Source of the DNA: Silene conica
Taxonomy: Eukaryota > Streptophyta > Magnoliopsida > Caryophyllales > Caryophyllaceae
NCBI GenBank assembly: GCA_029255685.2
Contig: CM055317.2
Span: forward strand, 20,778,501 to 20,842,500
Length of the DNA stretch: 64,000 nucleotides
Direction: 5' to 3'
In this document: positions 9,379 through 22,656 of the stretch, piece after piece
Position numbering within the stretch: the first letter of the stretch is position 1
How the letters are laid out: every line of letters begins with the position of its first letter
Made by a program: the position numbers and the translations under genes
Notes under the pieces: model-generated
Databases searched by the model: none
Seen by the model: the letters and a program-made list of their open reading frames with translations, nothing else
Told to the model about the DNA's origin: nothing

Positions 9379-12300
9379 ATGATGTTATCGGCGGCAGCTG
9401 CGGTGAAGGAGGACGAGGTTGTCATGCGTGATGTTACACACGCGGGGCTCGTCGTAAGCGACCGCATTAGTAACGAGTTATCGAATCGACTCGATCTCGA
9501 TGACGCCTTAAATGCTGCTAGATCATCCAGTCATCCCTACACTACTCCCCCTAAAGAGGTCTTCTTTTTAAAACTTGTTTAGTTAGTTGCATTAGTTATT
9601 GTTTAATTTGTGTTTTGTTGCTTAAATTGTTAGTTATTTTTGCGAAATTAGCTAGAATTAAAGTAACCGTGCTGTGGGTGAATTGTTTTATAAATTTAAT
9701 TGCGTGAAGGTTTTGAAGTAGAGGAGTTACGGTAATTGACTTCAGCTATCCTTTTATAAAGTTATGGAAAGATTGGGTTTTGATTAGTTGGGCGGGTGGA
9801 GGGGGATTTAGAGTGAAGTGTTAACCCTAATTTTCTGGTATTCGGGTAAACTCAAATCTGGTGTTTGGAGAGGGAAGCTAAAGAAATTTCTTTGCTGACT
9901 GGAAGGATATGTTGATTGATTGGTGGAATTTTCTAGTTCAGACTTCAGATATATCATGCTGTTGAAGTAAGTCGTGAGCTTGTTTTGGTTTTGATTTCGT
10001 GTGAAATGTTTACCCTAATTTGTCGGCATTCGGATAAACTCTGAATTAAATTTATCGCGAGTTTGCGTTTTGGCATCTTTACTTCGTCTGCAGTAAGTTG
10101 AACCAAGTTTGGTGTTTGAATTGTTGATTATTGAATAAGTTTATTGAGTTCAGGTACTTGGTAATGTACATAATGACTTTTGGTCTAATGGAATTATTTG
10201 TACGGAGTTGGAAAATAGATATTTTGTAGATGTTGGTATAGAAGTTGATTATTATGGGTTATGGCAAGGTTTTCTTGATAGTGACAACTGAATGGAAGTT
10301 ATAGTTTTTTTATTGTTTGTATCTAATTTGTTATGGGATTTGAACTCTTTGAAGAGTTAACTGCTGAACAAATTGTGTGTTCAGAGGGGTGCTTGTTATT
10401 GTTTAGAAAAGACTTGCGAAATTGTTGTGCATGTGGCTTCTCTCAGCTCAGCAAAATAATCTGTTCCTGTGGACTTTGTAACTGGAATCTGGTTTATTAT
10501 ATCACTTTTATTAAGTTTGGAAGGCCAACCCGATGGTACCCAATGAGATGTATCAGGCACACCAGCCTGCTAATTGATAAAGGCTTATATATATAACATT
10601 CTCCCTAGGAAGCCAATGTTTGGCTCTATTGAAAGAAATGTGTTGTCTCTATTTGGAACAATAGTTGGAGGTCACTTCAGATTCAGGTTAGCATTAGTCC
10701 ACAGGCAGATTCAGTAAATAACAGCCTTTTGGGCAGAATAAGATGGAATTTGTCTACTTGAAACAACCATTAAAGGTTGGCTAGAAATTCTTCGCATTCT
10801 CTCTTATATTTATCCATTTGTGCTGAGTCGCTGACTGTTTCCTACTACCGCTGGGGGTTAATGTCCATATTGTAGATTTATCTTCTCGCGGCTGCTTTTG
10901 ATTCATCTTTGAGCTTTGCGGATCTCAGATTCTTTGGTGGTTAGGGTATCATTGTTTTTTGTGGTGCTGGTGTTACAATGTCTTGCATCCTTTCCTTGCG
11001 ATAACCTGGGACAGAAAAGGGAGAGGTGACAATAGATGTATTCTGTTAGCTTGGTTAATTGTAATAAAACGGAAATTGTTGCGGAGCTGTATGCTATCTC
11101 AGTTACTCTTTATCCATTAGTGCTTTTAGATATTGTGCTAAATTATAATTTCAAGGATCAATTAATGTTTACACCCTTATAAAAATAACGTTTCTAAATT
11201 TACACCTTATAAAATATTTTTAATATTTTACACCCTTATAAAACATTTCTATTAAAATTTGCCCCCATACTCTCATCCCTGTGTAAAGAAACGGAATATT
11301 TCGTCAAATTTTAAAATTTATCCCTAAAACTCATAATTTGTGACGAAAATGCCCTTCTACCCTTATTTCTTTATTCCATCTCTCCCTCTCTTTCCTTCTC
11401 TTTTGTACCTAATAAACGGATTTGTTGATTAGTATCAAATATGGAGTAGCATTTGAGCAGTTAACAAATCATTGTCGGTCTTGATCAACAACGACAAACT
11501 ACTAAATTGGTCAAACTAATATCAAATCTCACGTAACATAAGATGAAATAAGATAAGAGTATGAAGATGAACTAATAGGCGAGGGGAATATTGTAAATTT
11601 AACATATTTTACACCGAAATCATAATAAGGGGGTAAATTTTGATAAAAGTGTTTTATAAGGATGTAAAATATTAAAAATATTTTATAAGGGTGTAAATTT
11701 AGAAAAGTTACTTTTATAAGGGGTAAAAATTAATTGATCCTAATTTCAATAAACTTTCACGGTTCAACCTAGATTGTACCTTTCCCTTTTTTTGACGGGT
11801 AAGGTTAGTTTAAGCCCTAACATAACAAATTAGTAAGTTCATCTCTTCAAAATGATTGTAAAATTAACTGTATTGATTCCGGACTTGCTGTAGGCGGTCG
11901 ACATTCAGAACCAGGTTTTCCTCAGCTGACAATTTACTAGAACTTTATGATATATAATTGTTTTTGTGCTCCCAGTTTGGAGCCATATTGTGTTTTAATT
12001 TTCCTATCTGTACTTGATAAACTTCCGCTGACCTAGAGCTGTTTATTTCCATTTCAGTGGCCTCCACTTGTTGAAGTGGTAGATAGTTGGGAGTTACCCA
12101 CTGTTCTTATAGAAAGATATAATGCTGGCGGTGGTGAAGGAACTGCTTTATGTGGAATTTTCCCTGAGATACGCAGGGCATGGGCATCAGTTGACAACTC
12201 TTTGTTTCTTTGGCGATTTGACAAGTGGTAAGTATGGAAGGGTTATTGCTTGTTTCATGACTAATGAGTGTCTAGTTGACAATGCTGCTTACCTTTCTGT

Positions 12301-15300
12301 CAATCAATGCTTTCTTCTGTTTGCATTGAAATATGTGGAAACAAGAACCAAGTTTAAATATGAAGGAAGTTTCAATGGAAGTCACCTTTCTAATCTTGTT
12401 TTTATTACCGTAATTTAACTTGAAGATCCGGTGATTGGCTCATTTGGCTGTGTTTATATGAGGGAAATGCTCTTGTTTTTAAACAATCTGTAACCATGTA
12501 AATTTGATAATGGGTCACATGGTCTTGTGGATTATTGTTTGAGGTTGCAATCTTTTTAAAACCCCATGGTTCAACCAAATTTAGTCCTGTTTGATATGTT
12601 TTAACGCTGAAGATGTCAGCCACGTGGGCTGTATTTATGTTGCACTTGGTGAAGAGGAGAAAAATACCATCAATTTCTCTCTTTCTCTCTCAATTTTTTT
12701 TTGCTCTTTTGAAAAAGAATTGTTGTTATCTTGTCTTTGCTTTACTTGTTGCTTGTCTGTTTCTGCGGGCATAGCTTTAGTTTGTCTTATTTGTCTGTAG
12801 GGATGGGCAATGTCCTGAATACAGTGCGGAAGAACAAGCTATCTGTGCTGTCGGCCTGGCTAAATCTAAACCTGGTGTGTTTGTTGAGGCTATTCAGCAT
12901 CTATTGGTTTTGGCAACCCCTGCAGAGGTACTCTAAATTGCATTAACAGTTAAGCCAAGAGACATTTTGTAATATGTGAATGTGAGTTATTTTCCTGTAC
13001 AATTAAGTTGTCCCTACTTAAATGTAAATACATTTGCTTGTCATGTTGATGTTTCTAAGGGAAATATGTGCATGATATTAAATCAAGGGTCAACATCAAA
13101 ATGCGGTTGTTTTATATAGGTTTCGAAGATCATTGCAGCCACATTTGTTGCATTATAAAAGCGGCTGATATCTGTCTAATGCCTCACAGTGCAATTGTGC
13201 CAACCTTTAAAATCCTTCGACATGTTTCATATAGTTTATTAGGATAATGCGTTGAGAAATTGGGGTTTGGTCTTTGACATCCTAAGTCCTACCTTGTTTG
13301 TATATTGGATGTGTAATATTGCTCGTGAAATGGATTTAAATGTTTAGATATCTTAGGAAACTGGTTGGCAGCAGTGAGTAACTAACTCATCATAGTTGTG
13401 AATGGTGCATTGTAGTAGTGGTGATGGATGTCTATGAGATATCATGATTTAGCAACAATGAAGTATGAATGTTAATTATTTGTATCTCTTTCTGACAATG
13501 AAAACAATCTTTATTATTTTGTATAGTCCGTTCCTTGGTGAACAATTTTATAATCGCCTTGGTGCCCTAGGTATGTGCTTATTTTGCCAGAAACACATTG
13601 CTTGCCTTGAAAAAGCTAATTTTTTTTTGTTTTACTCAAAACACTTGACCTGCATGCTAGATCACTTTAGGATTCTTGATCTCCTGCTTTGCTTTAATCT
13701 TTAGTGGTCGTCAAGAGCTGTGTTTCCTATGGATCAGTTTCTTTCATCTATCATACATTTTTTAGTTGTATTGTTTGTTTGACTTGCTAAGAAATTGCCT
13801 TTCAGTTGATCCTCGTAGGAGTATGCTGTTCAGGAACACCTGATGGAAAAGATCCATATGCAGAGCTTTCGTTGCAGCCATTGCCCGAGTATACAGTACC
13901 ATCAGATGGAGTTACAATGACTTGTATTACTTGCACTGACAAAGGTCGCATTTTCCTGGCTGGCCGTGATGGTCACATGTATGAGCTGCAGTATACTTCA
14001 GGATCGGTCTGGCAAAAGCGTTGTCGTAAAGTCTGCCTGACTTCAGGTCTAGGTAGCACACTTTCGAGGTATTTTTTTTTACTTTTGATTTGTACTATGT
14101 CAATTGCTTTTTTGATTTTACTTTTTTTTTATAGTTATATATGCTGTAATATGATTAATAGAAGTGTTCTGGAACTGTTTATTATTTGTATAAATGCATC
14201 ACTTTACGTGTCCAGGTGGGTAGTGCCTAATGTCTTCAGATTTGGAGCTGTTGATCCAGTAATTGAGATGGTTTTTGACAATGAAAGGCACATACTATAT
14301 GCTAGAACTGAAGCTATGAAGATTCAGGTATTCGAGTTAGGACAAAATGGAGGTGTACTGAAAAAGGTGGCTGAGGAAAAAAATTTCATCAGTCAAAAAG
14401 ACTCGTATGCTATTGGTAGTGGTGTAAGAGCCGGTGGATCATCAAAGCCATCTGTAGTATGTATATCGCCTGTATCTTCATTGGAATCAAAATGGCTTCA
14501 GCTTGTTGCTGTTCTATCTGATGGAAGAAGAATTTACTTTACTACTGGTGATGTGAGCATTAACGATCGTCATCAGAAACCAACCTGCTTGAAAGTTGTT
14601 TCAGTTAGACCTTCTCCTCCCTCAGGAGTAAGTGGTACTCTTGGTTATGGTTCTATGCCTCTTGCAGGTCACACTCAGAGTGATGATTTCTCAATTAAAG
14701 TTGAAACAGCATATTACTCATCTGGAACTCTTGTTCTTTCGGATTCCTCGCCGCCCTCTGCATCATCTCTTATTATTGTAAATAAGGATTACACTGCTCA
14801 GTCGTCTGTGGCAGGAAACATGGGAACATTTGCACGAAGTAATCGTCCTTTACGGGAATCTGTGTCTTCTTTACCAGTGGACGGTAGAATGTTATTTGTT
14901 GCTGATGTTCTACCCCTACCGGACACGGCGCTTATGTTGCAGTCTCTTTATTCGGAGGTTGAGTTCCTTGGTTTGGGGAGGACAGGTGAGTCTATGGAAA
15001 AAGCCTCTGCAAAGTTGTGGGCTATTGGGGACCTTTCCTTGCAGCATATAATGCCCAGAAGAAGGGTTGTTATATTTAGTACCATGGGTATGATGGAGCT
15101 AGTTTTCAATAGACCCATTGATATTCTTAGACGACTATTGGAATCTAACTCTCCAAGAGCTGCTTTAGAAGACTTTTTCAATCGTTTTGGAGCAGGCGAA
15201 GCTGCTGCAATGTGTCTAATGCTAGCGGCAAGAATAGCTGATTATGAAAATTTTATCGGCAATATTGTAGCAGATAAAGCGGCAGAGGCATATGAGGACC

Positions 15301-18300
15301 CTAGATTTGTTGGAATGCCACAACTTGAAGGAAGCAGTGGATTATCGAATACGAGAACGGCTGTGGGGGGCTTTAGCATGGGGCAAGTTGTTCAGGAGGC
15401 TGAACCTGTTTTCTCTGGTGCTCATGAAGGTCTATGCTTGTGTTCGGCAAGATTGCTTGTTCCGGTGTGGAACTTTTCTGTTATGGTTGACAGAGTTGGT
15501 ACAAATTCTTCTGATGACAATGGAAGTGCTGTTATAGTGTGCAGACTGTCTGTTGGGGCCATGGAAGTTCTTGAAAATAAACTTCGTTCATTGGAGAAAT
15601 TTTTTAGATCCCGGAAGAATCAGAGAAGAGGGCTTTACGCTCGTGTTGCTGGCCTTGGAGACTTGACTGGCTCAATATTGTACTCAGGAGGTCAAACTCT
15701 GGGAGTTCATGACAGGAACATAATGGGAAATTTATTTGGAGGGTATTCTTGGAACGTAGAGACTGTTGATGGTGTTGGGTCTAGTAAAAGACAACGGCTA
15801 CCATATAGTCCTGCTGAACTTGCTGCCATGGAGGTTGATGAATCTATGAACTTATGAACTTACAAGTTTGTTATTGTCCTCGCATATTTTCTGATATTCA
15901 CCTTGGTGCAGGTAAGAGCGACGGAATGCCTTCGACAATTGCTGCTCAGATCCAGTGAAGCACTTTTTTTGCTCCAACTTCTTTCTCAGCACCATGTGGC
16001 ACATCTTGTTCAAAGTTTTGATTCCAATGTAAAATCAAAGTTAACAAAGATGACTTTCTACGAACTAGTTTGTTCTGAGGAGGGTGACATGTTAGCAACC
16101 AGGCTTATATCTGCCTTAATGGAGGTAGAGCACATTGGAAAATTCTATGGGTGCCCTTGATTTTAAGTTCTTGATATTAATGCATTAATCATTTCTTACG
16201 TTGTTGATCTGTTTTTATTACAGTACTATACTGGCCGTGATGGTAGGGGAACTGTAGATGACATAAGTGGAAAACTACGCGAGGGTTGCCCAAGTTATTT
16301 TAAGGAGAGTGATTACAAATTTTATTTGGCTGTGGAATGTCTCGAGAGAGCTGCTGTATCTTCTAATATAGAAGAGAGGGAAAGTCTTGCAAGAGAAGCC
16401 TTTAACTTTTTGAGTCAAGTCCCGGAGTCTGCTGACTTACGCACTATATGTAGAAAGTTTGAAGACCTGAGGTAATTAGCATATGAAACTCTGTTTTGAT
16501 ATCTGTGGTCTCCCAAGTGACATGAATCCTTGCTATTTTTCTAATGCCATGAAATGCTAGGTTCTATGAAGCTGTTGTCCGGTTGCCACTGCAAAAAGCT
16601 CAAGCTCTCGACCCTGGTGGGAATGCTATTAATGAACAAGTTGATCAATCTGTTCGAGAACGTGCCCTTGCTCAACGTGAACAGTGTTATGAAATCATTG
16701 CTGTTGCTTTGCGTAATCTGAAAGGAGAAGTATTACCAAGAGATATTGGTTCTCCCACACCGCAGCCTGCTAGGTCTCTTCTCGATCAGTCCTCTCGAAA
16801 GAAATATATATGCCAGATTGTTCAGCTTGCTGTCCAATCATCTGATAGAATATTTCATGAATATCTCTACCGAATTATGATGGACATGGGCTTGGAAAAC
16901 GAGCTTTTGGAGTTTGCAGGTCCTGACCTGGTTCCATTTTTGCAACGTGCTGTCTCGGAACCTCGGAATGAGGTATCTTCGATGTTTTTGCTCGTATATG
17001 TTGCCACTTTCTAGAGCTATTAGTATTACTAAATGCACCCTCCAATTTATTGTCCCCATTTGATCGTGGTCGACAGATGCCAACCTTGACCATTAATATC
17101 TTCAATTATAAATAGAGATACAATGTGAAATTCGTTATATTCGAGTTATCATAACAAATAGTTTCATATTATCATTTCAAAAATAAATGTAACTATTGAA
17201 TATTGTGAGAACATATTAGTCAACATCGACGTCGTTTGACCACCACCATAGTCAAACAGCGACAATATAAATGGGATTGATCAACTAATTTACTGTCACT
17301 GCCTTTAACAATTAATTTTAGATTTCAAACATCGAGTATCATAAATATTCTAATTGATAGTTTCACAGCATACCATGTTGTGAAGGTCAAATTTTGTTTG
17401 TTGTGTTCCTCAGCTGCCATGTTTGTCATGCAGGTTCATGCTGCTTCCCCATCAACACAATCAAAATACTTAAATCTCTTGGCACGCTACTATGTCATGA
17501 AGCGTCAACATCTCCTTGCAGCTCATGTGTTGTTGCGGTTAGCAGAAAGACGCTCGATAGATGGAAGAGATGTTCCTAGTTTAGAGGAAAGGTTAGCTGT
17601 GGCCCTGTGGTTTTTTACATTCACAAATGATCTTCTAATATACGAAATAAAATTTGTAGGATTCTTGCAGTATCAGCTAGAAGATAACTCGTGATCTGGT
17701 TTCTCTGGCCTTTACTGTTTCTATGTCTTAATTTTTCCCTGTGTTTGTTTGCGTCAGGTATCAGTACCTAAATAATGCTGTTCTGCAAGCGAAAAATGTG
17801 ATGAATAATGATAATTTAATCAGTACTCCGAAGGGTGTGTATGATGAAGGGCTTCTTGATTTGCTTGAGGGGAAGCTCGCTGTGGTGCGCTTCCAGATAA
17901 AAATCAAAGAAGAGCTTGAGTCTCTAGCTTCAAGGTTAGAAGCTCGAGCTGGTACATCTGATTCTGGTCAAAATGAAGATTCTTCGGAGAGGTGTGAAGC
18001 TGATATGGCCAGCTGCTTAAGAGAGAAGGCGAAAGAGTTATCTCTGGAGCTGAAGAGTATAACTCAGCTTTATAATGACTATGCAGTTCCTTTTGAACTT
18101 TGGGAGGTATACATATTTCTCTTCTGCTGCATTGATTCTCCATTGCCCATCTCCTCAAGGATACACTAGTTACTCTATATTCCTCTAGTTCTTATTTGAA
18201 GTTCGGACATATCAGCGTAAATATTTGGCTTTCATTTCTGACAAAAGAGAAAAACTTCACCAACAGTTGTGAAACTACATCCTCAAATGTGACAAGATTA

Positions 18301-21300
18301 TATTTTTGTATTTCCTCCGTCCATTAATTGTCTTACTTTGACCATCATAAGGAACATAAAGAATTTGTGGATGGAATGAAAGTTGGTGAAATATTTGGGC
18401 TCAAAAACTTCAATGAACACAAAGCAGAATCAAAGCAGGAAGAAATTTTATGGATATCCAGGATTGAATCTTGGATGATTAAGAATTGAGGAGTAACTTT
18501 TTATCATATATTTTGCGATTAGGGGGAAGAAACTTTATGGACCACCCAGAATTGAATCTTGAAAAATTATTGATTGAGAGGTCAGAGTAATGCAAAATTA
18601 AGAATAGAAAGAGTAGGTACTTGGACTAGAGTACATACATCCCCTTGCCAAGTTGGATTCCTTCCTCGTAATGTACCATGTAGTGAATATTATATTATTT
18701 TTATTGTATTCTTTATTCCCTGCCATGTTGCTAGTGATAGTGTGCCTTGTCTGTGACTGAAGACGCCGAGATATTTTTGACATGCTGTCAATATACTATT
18801 GAGAGCAGAAGGTTTATCCTTTCAGTAATCAGTGAGAAGTTGTTAATAACTTAATAGTGCCGACTCCTTAGTTGTTAGGAGTTGAAGTGCGCTGCTGAGA
18901 AACTGTTGAAGTTGTTGCGTTCCATTCCTCTTTCTGTTATGGTATCCACACATTTCTTTCATATATAATACTCCCTCTGTCCCCGTCAATAGTATACACT
19001 TTCCTTTTTTGGGTATGTTTTACCCTCAAAAAACAATTCCCCTCTCCTTGTACCTTGGCCATCGTGTGTAAAGCATATGTAAACATTTCATTGAGACGGA
19101 GGGAGTACATCTTTTGCAAGGGTTCTGTAAAGTTTTTATTCTGGAGGAGCAGAAACTAATGCGTGACTGCATATGCATGATACCATGGCTCATGCGTGAC
19201 GCATGTGATGTACGCACATGTTACATTGCATTATATCATGTGATGCCTTAATCCTGGACCCCCGTGCGCTGTGTTTTAAACCTGTCAGACTTTTAAAAGT
19301 CTATCTAGAGGCATGTAAATGTGTTGCCTTTACCAATTGGATATCACTTCTTGTTTGTATTCATCGTTATGCCAAGGAAATGCTACAGTGCGGTTGGTGG
19401 TAGACAAATGGACAATAGTTACACACTTGCACCAAATAGTGAATTATCTCGGTTCTGCAACTTGTGCTCCTGTTTGTGATCCTTCAATGATGCGCCTGTA
19501 TGAGAATTATTTGGATGTGCTGGCCCTCTTGAATTTCAGTTTGAGTGTTATGTCTGGACAATTAGTGTCAATTTAGTGTCACTAAAGATCATTTGGGATC
19601 ATCTTACACTTTTTGAGGACATGTTACTACCTTAGTCTCATTCTCAATTCAATTTCTGAAGTTCCCAGCTGTTTTGTTTGACTGATGTTCCATATACTTG
19701 GCTTTAGCCATTTTATACATTTGCTGGAGTAATTCGTTAGTAATTTAATGTCAAGCTCAAGCATAAGCACAATAAAAACATGTAAAGCTTGATATCTTTC
19801 ATTCTAAGTTTCTAATGTGTAAAATACAGTCTTTTGCCATCCAAAATATCTTGTTCTCATGGACAGCACATTTCTTTTTGCGACATTGAAATTTGAGCTT
19901 CAGTTTGGTTACTCAAATTTAAGTGAGGTTTTTATTGCTTCTTGTCAGGTATGTCTGGAAATGCTCTACTTTGCAAACCACTCTGGTGATGCGGACAGCA
20001 ACGTTGTTAAAGAAATTTGGGCTCGACTTATTGATCAATCTCTATCAAGGGGTGGTATTGCTGATGCATGTTCTGTACTGAAGAGGGTGGGTGCCGTTCT
20101 GTACCCAGGCGATGGTGCTATGTTGCCATTAGATACATTATGTCTTCATCTGGAGAAGGCTGCACTGGTATACATGTCCCTCCATTGTCATTTCTTTCTA
20201 CAAGAACTTGTTGCTCATCTCTCAGGCCCTGCAGATGGTTTTTGTTGGATTTTTGTTTTTAATATAAACACGTGCAAGTGGTATAAGAAGTCTCAATTCA
20301 TTCTCCACCACTAAAAAATCTGCTTAAAAGGGAATCTTAAAATGCTGGCTAGATTGTCTAAAAATGGAACTCGCATACAATGTGTGGGGAGTGAGGACAA
20401 AGGGAGTACTTTTAGTTATCCCCATACTTTGTTGCTCGAACCTTTGGTTCTTCACTTCTCATTAGTATTTTTTCTGTTACTCTTCTCAGGAGAGATGTGC
20501 TTCCGGGGACGAGTGTGTTGGAGATGAGGATGTACCAAGAGCACTCCTTTCAGCGTGCAAAGGGGCGGCAGAACCTGTATTGAATGCATATGACCATATG
20601 CTCTCCAACGGTGCGATTTTAACTTCACCAGTGCTGAGGCTACGGCTTCTTCGCTCTGTTCTTGTCGTACTACGGGAATGGGCAATGTCCATATATGCAC
20701 AGAGATTTGGTACAAGTGCTGTCGGAGCTTCTCTAATTTTGGGTGCACTCTTACCTGACAAAGCAGCAGGAGTAAATCAAGGGGTACGCGATAAGATTAC
20801 GAGTGCAGCAAATAGGTAAAATTTTATTAGTTTCTTGATTTGAGGTTGCATGTTATTACTCTGTATAAGTCTGTGATGCACTCTATTATCTAAAAGTTTC
20901 TTAGTCTGAGGCGAGAGGTGACAATCAGGTCACTCGGGTTAGTTACGGGTCGGGTCATATCAGGTTCAGGTTATGTCGGGTCAGTGACGGGTTTGGGTTG
21001 GTTCAGTTCATGTCGGGTCATCTTCGGGTCGGGTCATCAGGTGGAAATCGTGTCCGTTCATTAGCGGGGCAGGTTATGGACATATATTTATCTTATATAT
21101 TTAGTTTTAGATGATAGTTTTATGTTTAAATAATGTCAAGTGTTAATTGTAGTTTTAAGTGAAAATAATTAAGAGTGTCAATTTGGTGTTATTTGAACCA
21201 TTATTGACCCAGTTCATTATCGGTCATCTATCAAGTTGGAAAAATATTGGGTCACGGGTCGGTTTAGGTCAGGTTCGGGTGGTCAGTTATCGGGTCAGTT

Positions 21301-21694
21301 CGGTTTCGGTTTGCCCATTTTTGGGTTGTGTCGGATCATGTTCCTCGGATCGGGTCAGCTTTTGCCAGCTTACAAAAGGGTTATACAGTGTGCATAGTGG
21401 TGTAGAAGTTGCATTTCTTGGCATTTCCAGTGATATCTCAACATTAAAAAATGGATGAATCAAGGAGCTTTATCTAATGAAATATTGTCAATAGCATCCC
21501 ATTAATAATTGCATTAAACGTTTTTCCACTTTCTAGACCATAACTAACCTATGTTGTCAAATTTGAAAAAACACAGGTATATGACTGACGTCCGGAGGTT
21601 GCCACTCCCACAAAGCCAATCGGAAGCAGTGTATCGAGGTTTCCGAGAATTAGAAGAGTCGTTAATTAGTCCTTATTCTTTCCAGCACTTCTAG
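9379..21694 (+). CDS. NUP155: Nuclear pore complex protein NUP155
   Basis: Encodes the scaffold nucleoporin of the inner ring of the nuclear pore. By alignment with plant Nup155 from memory and by GT-AG sites, I place 13 exons: 9379-9558, 12058-12227, 12801-12927, 13806-14068, 14216-15833, 15912-16124, 16224-16471, 16561-16972, 17434-17591, 17758-18106, 19949-20167, 20490-20815, 21577-21694. They join in frame to 1467 codons with the stop, close to the roughly 1460 residues usual in plants. The N-terminal half is the beta-propeller (Nucleoporin_N; for example RDGHMYELQYTSG in exon 4), the C-terminal half an alpha-solenoid. The start is the first of two adjacent ATGs; the next residues (EVVMRDVTHAG) match the family. 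Intron 1 (2499 bp) and intron 10 (1842 bp) carry MITEs. Intron 4 (14069-14215) is 147 bp and free of stops in frame. No frameshift or internal stop was seen, so the gene looks functional. Confidence 0.96.
11155..11740. mobile_element. MULE-type MITE in NUP155 intron 1
   Basis: 586-bp unit with long imperfect inverted termini (GGATCAATTAATGTTTACAC and its counterpart ending TTAATTGATCC) rich in ACACCCTTATAAAA words, flanked by perfect 9-bp duplications TAATTTCAA at 11146-11154 and 11741-11749. Nine-base duplications point to Mutator-like elements. No coding capacity. Confidence 0.88.
18971..19105. mobile_element. Stowaway-like MITE in NUP155 intron 10
   Basis: 135-bp unit with ends CTCCCTCTGTCCC and GACGGAGGGAG and TA duplications at 18969-18970 and 19106-19107, typical of Tc1/mariner-derived Stowaway MITEs. 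Partial relatives occur nearby (CTCCGTCCATTAATTG near 18316). Confidence 0.8.
20930..21360 (+). repeat. GGGTCGGGTC-type degenerate repeats in NUP155 intron 12
   Basis: Two dense patches (about 20930-21060 and 21240-21360) of degenerate CGGGTCA/GGTTCGGGTC words are separated by about 180 bp of AT-rich DNA. They look like subterminal repeats of a decayed DNA transposon or a decayed short tandem repeat; borders were not found. Confidence 0.45.
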
Positions 21695-22656
21695 TGGGTG
21701 TTTGCATATCTGCATTTCATTATTCAAAATGTATGTTGTTCCTTTTCAATGATGGACCTGGATATTGCTACTGTCAGGTAGGGAGCATTCTTTAGTGTAT
21801 ACTGTAGAACGTCGCCATGGAAAGTGTAAAGCCAAGATTTGTGTCATTGGTTTGCATCCCTTTTCGTAGGCAGCAGTTTGAGCCAATTAGCTAATTTAGT
21901 AGTAATTGTGCAGTGCAATGATAGGCTATGCTATATTACTATATTTTTTTTATGGGTTGTATCTTAGGAGCATAATGTGTAATCTGTAATTTTACAGACG
22001 TTTAGATTAAAGAACTATTATTCATTTTTTTTCGAAATAAGTTAGAAATTTATCCTTGTGATGATATGGTAATTTTGACTGAATCTATATTTGGACACTG
22101 ATATTTCTCTAAATACAGAGGATTCCTGTACGATTGCGGGAATACAAGTGTTATACTCTTACTGACCGCCTTTTCTTTTTATTAGTCGGATTAGATGTAC
22201 CCCTCTTTTAAGCATGATCTAACGGGATCAAACCATTCGCAGACGGTTTGGGAAAACAATGTATATTCCCTTTTTTCCAATCATTTGTTTGCCTATTTTA
22301 CGCTTTATGAGGGGCATTTTAGACAAAGGCAAACAAATGATTGAGAGTTTGGGACGGAGGTTGTACTATTGTGGAAGACAGAACATATAAGATCGGTTAT
22401 GCAAAATCTGATAGACTTATTTTACTGTTATTTATGCATTCAACTAAGTTGATGATTAACCGTTTACACAGGACCAAGATCCATACAAAGTATGTCCTCT
22501 TCACGCATCTAATGACATTTCTTTGGCTCACAAGAATTCAAATTTTGATAAATGACTACACGTTATGATCGATCCACACGATCATGTTTCTTCTGCTACA
22601 TGCTTATTTTTCCAGGTCTGAGACAAGTGACGGAGTGAACTCCATCAACATTTAGA
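21695..22656. other. NUP155 3' UTR, intergenic gap and laccase 3' UTR
   Basis: Tail-to-tail gap between the two stop codons. It contains a short inverted repeat, AATCATTTGTTTGCCT (22279-22294) with AGGCAAACAAATGATT (22327-22342), next to GGGACGGAGG, probably a relic of a Stowaway-like MITE. Nothing coding was recognised. Confidence 0.6.

Noticed and set aside
13806-15857. One 683-codon open frame as a single exon
   Set aside because: It contains intron 4 and runs past the exon 5 donor; the Nup155 family alignment and GT-AG sites support two exons, 13806-14068 and 14216-15833.
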